The notes beneath the pieces are model-generated. The model was given only the letters and a program-made list of their open reading frames with translations, did no database searches and was not told where the DNA came from. A stretch of DNA of 42,983 bases, taken from NCBI GenBank assembly GCA_018813905.1, contig JAHJAO010000110.1:1-42983 (forward strand), given 5' to 3'. This document shows positions 28,101 to 35,963 of this stretch, in pieces. This stretch comes from Candidatus Omnitrophota bacterium. GTDB taxonomy: Bacteria > Omnitrophota > Gorgyraeia > B26-G9. The position numbers and the translations under genes were made by a program. Numbering within the stretch: position 1 is the stretch's first letter; each line of letters starts with the position of its first letter.

Positions 28101-28244
28101 ATGAAAAAATATATATGTACGGTTTGCGGTTATGTGTATGATCCGAAAGAAAATAATAATATCGCTTTTGAAGATTTGAGCGATGACTGGGTGTGCCCGG
28201 AATGCGGCGTGGGCAAGGACCAGTTCGAAGAAGTCAAAGATTAA
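28101..28244 (+). CDS. Rubredoxin (47 aa; not in supplied ORF track)
   Basis: [47 protein letters not shown], two CxxCG rubredoxin knuckles. Confidence 0.95.
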   Translation: MKKYICTVCGYVYDPKENNNIAFEDLSDDWVCPECGVGKDQFEEVKD

Positions 28245-28245
28245 T

Positions 28246-29448
28246 ATGGTAGAAATAAAAAAAGGTATTTATTGGACGGGGTATATCGATTGGGATTTGC
28301 GCAATTTTCACGGATATTCCACGCCCTCCGGTTCAACTTATAACGCCTATCTTATTTTAGATGAGAAGCCCACGCTTATCGATACCGTGAAATATTACGG
28401 TTTTGAGCAAATGCTTCACCGGATAAAACAGATAATTGATCCCGCTAAAATACGGTATATTGTTTCCAACCATACGGAGATGGACCATTCCGGTTCAATC
28501 GGCGAACTTCTGAAGCTTTGCCCGAAAGCCGAAGTTATCTGTTCGCCTAAAGGCCACGAGGGTTTGATGCGGCACTTTTTGTCTGCGCCCGAAAAAGACA
28601 AGCCGAGTTGGAATTTTAAAGTGGTGAATAACGGGGAAACTGTATCTTTGGGCAAGCGGACTTTACAATTTTTTCTCACCCCCATGGTTCACTGGCCGGA
28701 TTCTATGGTAAGTTTTTGTGAGGAAGAAAAAATTCTTTTCTCCAATGACGCTTTTGGGCAGCATCACGCCAGTTCCCAAAGATTTGTGGATGAGGCGGGG
28801 TTGGATATTATACTTAAGGAAGCGGCTAAATATTACGCGAATATCGTTATGCCCTACGGGCCGCAGGTACTAAAAGCCCTGGAGGCGCTGGGAACGCTTA
28901 AGCTGGAGATGATCTGCCCTTCGCACGGATTAATCTGGAGAGAAAAAACCGATATCCAAAAGATTGTTTCTTTATATCAAAAATGGGCAAATTATGAATC
29001 CGATGTCAAAGCAGTTATTATCTACGATACGATGTGGCATTCTACGGAAAAAATGGCTTTAAAACTCTACGAGCTTTTAGACGTAAAAGGCGTGGATGTT
29101 AAACTTGTAAATCTAAAAGACACGCATATCTCTGACGCAATGACCGAGGTTATGAGTTCCCGCGTGGTTTGTATCGGCAGCCCCATTTTGAACAACCGGG
29201 TTTTACCCGCGGTCGGCGGATTTCTTACCTACCTTAAGGGCCTAAAGCCCAAAAACCGTTTTGGTTTTGCCTTTGGTTCATACGGCTGGGCAAAAGTGGG
29301 GTTTAAAGAACTGGAGCAGGCGCTTGAGGAAGCGGGGATAAAAGCGATCGCCGATGCGAAATATTTTCAGTATGTTCCGGCCAAAAGCGAACTGGACAGT
29401 TTAAATGAGACGGCCGATAAAATAAAACAGCTATTAGATGGTAAATAA
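28246..29448 (+). CDS. A-type flavoprotein / flavodiiron protein (FprA/Roo family)
   Basis: NHTEMDHSGSIGELLKL (HxExDH diiron ligands), SNDAFGQH, CPSHGLIW, C-terminal flavodoxin domain IIYDTMWHSTEKMA, GSYGWAKVG. ATG at 28246 directly after rubredoxin. Confidence 0.92.
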   Translation: MVEIKKGIYWTGYIDWDLRNFHGYSTPSGSTYNAYLILDEKPTLIDTVKYYGFEQMLHRIKQIIDPAKIRYIVSNHTEMDHSGSIGELLKLCPKAEVICSPKGHEGLMRHFLSAPEKDKPSWNFKVVNNGETVSLGKRTLQFFLTPMVHWPDSMVSFCEEEKILFSNDAFGQHHASSQRFVDEAGLDIILKEAAKYYANIVMPYGPQVLKALEALGTLKLEMICPSHGLIWREKTDIQKIVSLYQKWANYESDVKAVIIYDTMWHSTEKMALKLYELLDVKGVDVKLVNLKDTHISDAMTEVMSSRVVCIGSPILNNRVLPAVGGFLTYLKGLKPKNRFGFAFGSYGWAKVGFKELEQALEEAGIKAIADAKYFQYVPAKSELDSLNETADKIKQLLDGK

Positions 29449-29469
29449 TAAATAAGGAGACAAGGCGTG

Positions 29470-29955
29470 ATGAATACCCTGTTTAATCCCCGGGAAATCG
29501 TTAATGTCGCCATAAAAGTTGAAGAGAACGGTAAAGTGCTTTACGGGATTTTAGAAAATAAAACCCGCAGCGAAAACTTAAGAAAAACATGGGCGCACTT
29601 AAAAGAACAGGAAGAAGAGCATCGGAAAACATTCGAAACGATGCGCGATAATATCGGCGATTATATCGTTCATGAATTCAGTCCCGGCGCGTTCGATGTT
29701 TATCTTGAAACCCTGGCTTCAACCTTTATCTTTACCGAAGAATTGATCCGCGAAAAAATAAAACAGTTGTTTAATTCGGAAATTGAAGCCGTAGATTTCG
29801 GGATACAGATAGAAAAAGATTCGATACTTACATTCTCGGCGCTTAAAGAATATGTAATCGAAGGGAAAAAACCGGTTCTCGGGAAAATAATAGACGAGGA
29901 AAAAAGGCACCTCGCCCGGCTTATTTCTTTAAAAGAAAAGCTGCTTAAAAATTAA
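29470..29955 (+). CDS. Ferritin-like (rubrerythrin diiron domain) protein lacking rubredoxin domain
   Basis: EENGKVLYGILENKT, EEEHRKTF, EKDSILTFSALKEYV, DEEKRHLARLISL: four-helix diiron carboxylate pattern. Confidence 0.82.
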   Translation: MNTLFNPREIVNVAIKVEENGKVLYGILENKTRSENLRKTWAHLKEQEEEHRKTFETMRDNIGDYIVHEFSPGAFDVYLETLASTFIFTEELIREKIKQLFNSEIEAVDFGIQIEKDSILTFSALKEYVIEGKKPVLGKIIDEEKRHLARLISLKEKLLKN

Positions 29956-29966
29956 AAGCGGTATTT

Positions 29967-30386
29967 ATGCAGAAAAAGTTTATATGCCATGATTGTTTCC
30001 GCCTGAAAAAGTGTCAGGAGTCTTTTGTTTCCTGGATTTTTTTCTTTCTGGGTGTCGTCGCCACTATTTCTATCCGGGCGGTAAATATAACTTTAAGCTT
30101 TAACCCGCTGATGGCGCGCATTTTTTGGTATGTGGGGGTTGCGGGATTTCTGCTTTTTTTCATATACAAATTCAACTATTATAATATTACGCAGCAGCAG
30201 ATAAAAGATTGTAATTTAGTAGAGAAACTCCTTGAAAAAAATAAACTTGATGGACATGATTATGAAGTGCTGGGTACGATTATCTGTGCGTTGAATTCAA
30301 AAAAAGATAAGATTAACTTCTTCCTGATTTTCCTCTTTTCGGCCCTGGCGCTGGTTGTCGCCGTATACATAGATTTTATAAAATAG
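29967..30386 (+). CDS. Hypothetical membrane protein with N-terminal Cys pair
   Basis: CHDCFRLKKCQES followed by TM helices; co-directional within redox cluster. Confidence 0.55.
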   Translation: MQKKFICHDCFRLKKCQESFVSWIFFFLGVVATISIRAVNITLSFNPLMARIFWYVGVAGFLLFFIYKFNYYNITQQQIKDCNLVEKLLEKNKLDGHDYEVLGTIICALNSKKDKINFFLIFLFSALALVVAVYIDFIK

Positions 30387-30388
30387 CC

Positions 30389-30530
30389 ATCCTGTAATCG
30401 GAGAAAAAAGTGAGGATGTCTGATGAGCATGATTAAAAGCAGATTAGAGAGATTAAAATCGCTGTAATCTTTATTAATCTCAGTAATCAGGTATAATTTG
30501 AAGAGTTATGCCCGAAGATTATACCAAGGA
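30389..30530 (+). promoter_or_regulatory. Copy A of duplicated structured leader, upstream of glutaredoxin gene
   Basis: Shares GAGGATGTCTGAT and TTAATCTCAGTAATCAGGTAT (30474-30494) with copy B; inverted repeat GGTATAAT (30490-30497)/ATTATACC (30518-30525) abuts AAGGAGG. Confidence 0.7.
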
Positions 30531-30539
30531 GGTATAGTT

Positions 30540-30770
30540 ATGGAAGTAAAAGTATATTCTACCCCGACTTGCCCCTATTGCAAGATGGCAAAAGAGTACC
30601 TGTCTTCTAAAAAGATTTCTTACCAGGATATCGATGTTTCCCAGGACAAAGCCAGAGTTGCTGAGATGGTGAAATTATCCGGCCAGATGGGTGTCCCGGT
30701 AATTGTTGTGGGCAGCGAGGTAATCCGCGGATTTGACCGGGGGCGTCTTGAAAAACTTTTAGCTAAGTAA
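30540..30770 (+). CDS. Glutaredoxin-like protein (CPYC)
   Basis: MEVKVYSTPTCPYCKMAKEYLSSKKISYQDIDVS...SGQMGVPVIVVGSEVIRGFD; SD AGGAGG. Confidence 0.92.
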   Translation: MEVKVYSTPTCPYCKMAKEYLSSKKISYQDIDVSQDKARVAEMVKLSGQMGVPVIVVGSEVIRGFDRGRLEKLLAK

Positions 30771-30788
30771 CCGCAGCTTATTATAAAT

Positions 30789-31700
30789 ATGAAGATATAT
30801 GATTTGATAATTGTGGGTGCGGGCCCGGCGGGGATGACGGCCGCGGTGTATGCCGCACGCAAAAGATTGGAGTTTCTTATTATCAGCCGGGATATCGGGG
30901 GGCAGCTGAGTTGGAGCGGCGATGTAGAGAACTATACGGGGTATCAATTTATAACCGGGCCGGAACTTACTCTGAAATTCGAGGAACATATCCGGCGTTT
31001 TAAGGTAAATATGCATATGCCGGAAACGGTAAAAGAACTTATTCAAGAAGGTAAATCGATAAAAGCGGTTAGCGATAAGTCTGAATATATTTGCCGTACC
31101 GTGATTGTTGCCAGCGGGAAACGGCCGCGGCCGTTAAACGTAAAAGGAGAAAAGGAGTTTAGAAATAAAGGCGTTACTTATTGCGCCACTTGCGACGGCC
31201 CGTTATTTGCCGATAAACCGGTGGCAATTATCGGCGGCGGGAATTCCGCGTTAGACGCGGCGTTACAGATGGTAAAAATTTCGCCGAAAGTCCATATCGT
31301 TAATAACGCGCAAAATTTTACCGCAGATGCAATAATGGTCGATAAGTTAAAAGAGTCGCCGGTTGCCCAGATTTGGAATAACGCAACCGTCCAAAAAATA
31401 TACGGGGATAATTTTGTGCGGGGGATAGAGCTCGAAAAAGACAAAAAGCGATATGATTTGAAAGTCGAAGGCGTATTTATCGAAATCGGCTTAATCGCGA
31501 ATACGGACGGGCTGGATATTTTAAAAAAGAACGAGGATTCGGAAATAATCGTTGATTGCCATAACCGGACAAATGTTGCGGGTATCTTTGCCGCCGGCGA
31601 TGTCAGTAATGTGCCGGAGAAACAGGTAATCGTTGCCTGCGGCGAAGGGGCGAAAGCGACATTGGCGGCTTTTCGCTATTTGTCCACTCATACATTTTAG
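30789..31700 (+). CDS. Thioredoxin reductase / AhpF-C-terminal-like flavoprotein
   Basis: DLIIVGAGPAGMTAAVYAARK, YCATCDGP redox centre, IIGGGNSALDAALQM; lacks the HRRxxxR NADPH motif. Confidence 0.9.
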   Translation: MKIYDLIIVGAGPAGMTAAVYAARKRLEFLIISRDIGGQLSWSGDVENYTGYQFITGPELTLKFEEHIRRFKVNMHMPETVKELIQEGKSIKAVSDKSEYICRTVIVASGKRPRPLNVKGEKEFRNKGVTYCATCDGPLFADKPVAIIGGGNSALDAALQMVKISPKVHIVNNAQNFTADAIMVDKLKESPVAQIWNNATVQKIYGDNFVRGIELEKDKKRYDLKVEGVFIEIGLIANTDGLDILKKNEDSEIIVDCHNRTNVAGIFAAGDVSNVPEKQVIVACGEGAKATLAAFRYLSTHTF

Positions 31701-31712
31701 GAGAAAGATCTT

Positions 31713-32186
31713 ATGCGGGAATTGACCGATATCATTATGTACCATATCCAAAAGCAGGGGTTTGTTATCGTATCCACTCTCGATAGCGAAGGAGGGATTA
31801 ATGTTTCCTGCAAGGGAATCGTCGGCATAGACAGGGAAGGCCGGATTTATCTTATCGACCTTTACCGCGGCCGTACTTTCAAGAATCTTAAATCGAATCC
31901 CACGGTAAGCGTTACCTCGATTGACGCGCATGAATTTACGGGTTACACCTTAAAGGGAAAAGCGGAAATTATCGAACGCGACAAGATTGAAGGCCATATC
32001 ATAAAAAAGTGGGAAGAAAAAGTTATTCAACGCATCTCCGATCGGGTGATAAAAAACGTTCAATCCGATACAAAATCATTTCATCATCCGGAAGCAAAAT
32101 TTCCTCAGCCGCAATACATGATCGTGATAGATGTGGAAGAAATTACGGATTTGACCCCGACCCATTTAAAAAAGGATAAAGTTTAA
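31713..32186 (+). CDS. Pyridoxamine 5'-phosphate oxidase family flavin-binding protein
   Basis: GFVIVSTLDSEGGINVSCKGIVGIDREGRIYLIDLYRGRTFKNLKSNPTVSVTSID split-barrel pattern. Confidence 0.8.
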   Translation: MRELTDIIMYHIQKQGFVIVSTLDSEGGINVSCKGIVGIDREGRIYLIDLYRGRTFKNLKSNPTVSVTSIDAHEFTGYTLKGKAEIIERDKIEGHIIKKWEEKVIQRISDRVIKNVQSDTKSFHHPEAKFPQPQYMIVIDVEEITDLTPTHLKKDKV

Positions 32187-32205
32187 AGAGAAACAGGTGA
32201 CTGGA

Positions 32206-33075
32206 ATGATAGAGCAGCTGTTATACGAGAGGATTTTACAGGCCCAGCGCAGCGAGATAACCGAGCATTTCATTTATAAAAATCTTTCGCGGATTATAAA
32301 AGACAAAGAAAACAGCCGTGTCCTTTCGCGCATCGCAAAAGATGAATTAAGGCATTACGGATTCTGGAAAAAAATCAGCCGCCAATCAATTAGGCCCAAC
32401 GGCTTAAAAATTATTCTTTATACAATAATCGCCCGCGTATTTGGCTTGACGTTTACGATTAAGCTTATGGAAAATATCGAGGACTTGGTGCAGGACGAAT
32501 ACGCCGTATTGAAAAATGTTCATCCCGATGTTGCCCGGATTATCCAGGATGAAGAAAACCATGAACACCAGCTGATTGCTTTGATAAACGAAGAACGCCT
32601 GCTTTACGTTAGCTCCATGGTCTTGGGGTTAAACGACGCCTTGGTCGAGTTGACCGGCGCTTTGGCGGGCCTGACGCTGGCATTGCAGAACACAAGACTT
32701 GTGGCTATCGTCGGCCTGATTACCGGGATTGCGGCGTCCATGTCCATGTCCGCTTCGGAATATTTAGCTATCAAGCACGAGGAAACGAAAAAATCTCCCC
32801 TGAAAGCGAGTATTTATGCGGGATGCGCGTATGTTTTGACCGTGTTATTTTTAATTTTTCCTTACCTTATTTTTAAAAACATCTTTGTCTGCTTAGGGCT
32901 GGTTATGTTTAACGCGCTGCTGGTTATACTTGTGTTTACTTTTTATATTTCGGTGGCAAAGAGCCTTTCGTTCAAGAAAAGATTCTTTGAGATGGCATCG
33001 ATAAGCCTGGGAATTGCCATAATCAATTTCTTTATCGGTATAGTGATAAGAAAAGTGTTTGGGATTGACGCCTAA
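32206..33075 (+). CDS. Ferritin-like domain fused to VIT1/CCC1-type membrane domain
   Basis: N-terminal ExxH carboxylate motifs (KDELRHYGFW, QDEENHEHQL), C-terminal VLGLNDALVELTGALAGLTLAL...ASMSMSASEYLAIKHEE VIT-family signature. Confidence 0.85.
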   Translation: MIEQLLYERILQAQRSEITEHFIYKNLSRIIKDKENSRVLSRIAKDELRHYGFWKKISRQSIRPNGLKIILYTIIARVFGLTFTIKLMENIEDLVQDEYAVLKNVHPDVARIIQDEENHEHQLIALINEERLLYVSSMVLGLNDALVELTGALAGLTLALQNTRLVAIVGLITGIAASMSMSASEYLAIKHEETKKSPLKASIYAGCAYVLTVLFLIFPYLIFKNIFVCLGLVMFNALLVILVFTFYISVAKSLSFKKRFFEMASISLGIAIINFFIGIVIRKVFGIDA

Positions 33076-33079
33076 ATTT

Positions 33080-34285
33080 ATGGATATTTTATTTTCGTTA
33101 TTTTCGGCAAGTATTAGTTTATGGCTTGAGGTTGCGCCTTATCTTCTTTTAGGGATGGTGTTCGCCGGAATCCTGCATCTTTTTCTGGGAAAAGACTTTA
33201 TCCGTAACCACCTGGGAAAAGGCGGGATAAAGTCGGTTATCAAAGCCACGCTGTTAGGCGTGCCGCTTCCGGTTTGTTCCTGCGGCGTTATTCCGATTGC
33301 CAGTTCTCTGGAAAAAGACGGCGCGCATAAATCAAGCATACTGGCATTTCTCGTTTCTACGCCGACAACGGGAGTGGATTCTATTTTAGCAACCTACTCG
33401 CTTATGGGGCCGTTATTTGCGATATTCCGGCCGCTCGCCGCTGCTTTTTCCGGGATTACTCTGGGCATTTTGGATTATTTTTTTGAAAAAGAAGGAAAAA
33501 ATAAACAAATGGATGTTTCGCATAAGCATGCAAAGCTTAAATTTGTTTTTAAATGGCGCGAGTTTTTAAGATATTCTTTTTTTGAAATCCCTCAGGATAT
33601 CGGCAAGACGCTTTTTATCGGAATTATTTTGGGCGGGGCGATAAGCACGTTTTTACCCAAAGAGTTGTTTAGCCGGTATTTTTCTTATCCCTTCGATTTT
33701 TTGGTAGCTTTAATCGTCGGCATCCCTTTATATGTCTGCGCTACCGGCTCTATCCCGATTGCCGCTTCTTTAATCCAGAAAGGCTTTACGCCCGGGGCCG
33801 GGCTAGTTTTTCTGATTGCCGGGCCGGCGACCAACGCGATAACGTTAGCATTTGTGCGGCAGAAATTGGGCCGCAAATCGTTTTATTTATATCTTTCTAA
33901 CATCATTCTGGTCGCGGTTGCTTCTGGATTTGTTTTTAATAAAATATGGCAGCTTTTAGGCCGGAAAGAAGACCTGATTGTGGGCGCGGGCAAAATGCTG
34001 CCGCAAGAGGTTAAAATCGTCTGCGGAATAATCTTATTGGGGTTGATCGCCAACGGGATTATCTTGAAAAAAACAGGCCGGGCTTCCGCCGCCGATATGG
34101 AAATAGCCGTTAGCGATATCCATTGCCGGCATTGCAAAATAACCTTAGAGGGCGTGCTTGGCGGTATTCCCGGAGTTGACTGGGTTGATGTGGATGTTCA
34201 AAGACGGCTTGTGCGCATAAAAGGAAAGGTCGAAAAACAGGAGATCACCGAAAAAATAAAGGAAGCCGGGTACACGCCTAAATGA
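33080..34285 (+). CDS. Permease of SO_0444/YraQ type with C-terminal heavy-metal-associated (HMA) domain
   Basis: LLGMVFAGILHLFLG, GVPLPVCSCGVIPIASSLEKDGAHKSSILAFLVSTPTTGVDS, GPATNAIT; C-terminal ISDIHCRHCKITLEGVLGGIPGVDWVDVD. Confidence 0.87.
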   Translation: MDILFSLFSASISLWLEVAPYLLLGMVFAGILHLFLGKDFIRNHLGKGGIKSVIKATLLGVPLPVCSCGVIPIASSLEKDGAHKSSILAFLVSTPTTGVDSILATYSLMGPLFAIFRPLAAAFSGITLGILDYFFEKEGKNKQMDVSHKHAKLKFVFKWREFLRYSFFEIPQDIGKTLFIGIILGGAISTFLPKELFSRYFSYPFDFLVALIVGIPLYVCATGSIPIAASLIQKGFTPGAGLVFLIAGPATNAITLAFVRQKLGRKSFYLYLSNIILVAVASGFVFNKIWQLLGRKEDLIVGAGKMLPQEVKIVCGIILLGLIANGIILKKTGRASAADMEIAVSDIHCRHCKITLEGVLGGIPGVDWVDVDVQRRLVRIKGKVEKQEITEKIKEAGYTPK

Positions 34286-34331
34286 CCCTATACATAGATA
34301 TTCAACCGGATTTTCGTAAAAAATTATAAAA

Positions 34332-34373
34332 AGAGGTCTCTGAAAACTATTTAAAACTACGCGAGAGACCTCT
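34332..34373. repeat. Intergenic inverted repeat (10-bp perfect arms)
   Basis: AGAGGTCTCT (34332-34341) / AGAGACCTCT (34364-34373). Confidence 0.7.
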
Positions 34374-34388
34374 GATTGCAGTGATTAT

Positions 34389-34425
34389 TTTCCCGCCATA
34401 GCGGGATCTCGTCACGGGCGGGAAA
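34389..34425. repeat. GC-rich REP-like inverted repeat (9-bp perfect arms)
   Basis: TTTCCCGCC (34389-34397) / GGCGGGAAA (34417-34425). Confidence 0.65.
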
Positions 34426-34533
34426 GATTGCAGAGATTTTGCCATAGGAGTTTTAATCTGCGTAATCGGATTTCTAATCTTTTAATCAGAGATTTCTATG
34501 TTTTTAGACTTTTTCAGAAATATCAAAAAAGTC

Positions 34534-34568
34534 TTGACATTTTATAAACTAATACTAAAATAGTATCA
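34534..34568 (+). promoter_or_regulatory. Promoter and putative operator of rrf2-family gene
   Basis: TTGACA (34534-34539), 16-bp spacer, TAAAAT (34556-34561); dyad TAATACTAAAATAGTATCA overlaps the -10. Confidence 0.6.
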
Positions 34569-34571
34569 GAT

Positions 34572-34988
34572 ATGAAATTAATAACCAAAAACTCAGATTA
34601 CGCGATCCGGGCGCTTGTGTATCTGGCAAAGAAGAAAAATGAATTTGTCTCCTCCGCCGAAATCGCCAAAAAAGAAGGTATCCCGCTCATGTTTCTAAGG
34701 CGGGTATTGCCGGAGCTTTTAAAGCGCAAAATTATTGTTTCCAAAGAGGGGGTGAAAGGAGGAGTATTTTTGCGCCGCGCAAGTCAAACGATTACTGTTA
34801 CCGAGGTGATTAAAATCTTTCAAGGGGACATTCAACTGTCCCAATGTATGTTCCGGAACGCCTTTTGTATAAACCGGAAAACATGCGTGTTAAGAAAAAA
34901 GATAATTTCTATCGGCAAAATGGTCGAACGTAAATTCGACAAAATCACCATTCGGGATTTAACCGGCAAAACAAAGGAAAAAAGATGA
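34572..34988 (+). CDS. Rrf2 family transcriptional regulator
   Basis: MKLITKNSDYAIRALVYLAKKKNEFVSSAEIAKKEGIPLMFLRRVLPELLKRKII, C-terminal three-Cys region CMFRNAFCINRKTC. Confidence 0.92.
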   Translation: MKLITKNSDYAIRALVYLAKKKNEFVSSAEIAKKEGIPLMFLRRVLPELLKRKIIVSKEGVKGGVFLRRASQTITVTEVIKIFQGDIQLSQCMFRNAFCINRKTCVLRKKIISIGKMVERKFDKITIRDLTGKTKEKR

Positions 34989-35809
34989 AAAGAAAAATCA
35001 TAAAAATCGATGAAGACAATTGCTCCGGATGTGGCGAATGCATCCCGAATTGCCCGGAAGGGGCCATCCAAATAATCGACGGCAAAGCCCGGATAATCAG
35101 CGACCTTTTTTGCGACGGCTTGGGCGCATGTATCGGCCATTGCCCGCAACAAGCTATAAGTATCGAGGAAAGAGAAGCCAAGCCTTATGATGAAAAAAAG
35201 ACCATGGAAAACATTATCAAAGCCGGGCCGAATGTAATTTCCGCGCACCTGGAACACCTGAAAAACCATAATCAGGCGGATTTGTATAAACAGGCCATTG
35301 ATTTCTTAAAAGAAAAAAAGATAAAAATTCCGGCGGCTAATTTCCCGCATCACCACGGAGATAAAGGATGCCCGGGGATGAAGGTTGTGGATCTAAGGCA
35401 AAAAAAAGATAAAAATTCCGGTCAGATGCGCCTATCTTTAGACTCGCAGCTTAATAACTGGCCGGTGCAGTTGAAATTACTCAATCCCCAGGCGCCGTAT
35501 TTTAAAGATGCGGATATCGTGGTGGCTGCGGACTGCGTGCCGTTTGCTTTTGCGAACTTTCATCAAAAATTTTTAAAAGGCAAAACCTTGGTTATTTTTT
35601 GCCCCAAATTAGATTCCGCGCATGAAGAGTATGTGGAAAAATTGGCCCAGATTTTTAAAAATAACAATATCAAATCCATAACCGCGGTCCATATGGAGGT
35701 GCCCTGCTGTTTTGGTACAAGCAAAATTGTGGAAGAAGCGGTTAAGCAGAGCGGCAAAAATATCGTGATTAAAGATTACACCGTTTCTCTAAAAGGAGAA
35801 CTGGTCTGA
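34985..35809 (+). CDS. 4Fe-4S ferredoxin-type iron-sulfur protein associated with Hcp
   Basis: CSGCGECIPNCPEGA...CDGLGACIGHCPQQA; C-terminal VPCCFGTSKIV. Confidence 0.9.
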   Translation: MKRKIIKIDEDNCSGCGECIPNCPEGAIQIIDGKARIISDLFCDGLGACIGHCPQQAISIEEREAKPYDEKKTMENIIKAGPNVISAHLEHLKNHNQADLYKQAIDFLKEKKIKIPAANFPHHHGDKGCPGMKVVDLRQKKDKNSGQMRLSLDSQLNNWPVQLKLLNPQAPYFKDADIVVAADCVPFAFANFHQKFLKGKTLVIFCPKLDSAHEEYVEKLAQIFKNNNIKSITAVHMEVPCCFGTSKIVEEAVKQSGKNIVIKDYTVSLKGELV

Positions 35810-35812
35810 TAA

Positions 35813-35955
35813 GACATCCTCTAATGAGAAAGAAGCGAGGATGTCTGATAAAGTGTATATAAAGCGATTAATGGTTTAATCGCTGTAATAATCTTTGTTA
35901 ATCTCAGTAATCAGGTATGATCTGAAGAGTTATACCTGAAGATTATACCAGGAGG
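35813..35955 (+). promoter_or_regulatory. Copy B of duplicated structured leader, upstream of hcp
   Basis: GACATCCTC (35813-35821)/GAGGATGTC (35837-35845) stem; GCGATTAA/TTAATCGC stem (35864-35883); CAGGTAT (35912-35918)/ATACCTG (35932-35938); conserved block abuts AGGAGGG. Confidence 0.7.
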
Positions 35956-35963
35956 GTCAAATT

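Noticed and set aside
28183-28245. 5' extension of the FprA ORF in the track
   Set aside because: It overlaps the rubredoxin gene out of frame; the family N-terminus fits ATG 28246.
34332-34425. CRISPR-like or phage attachment-like repeats before rrf2
   Set aside because: Only two unrelated inverted repeats, no regularly spaced direct repeats, no cas genes or integrase nearby.
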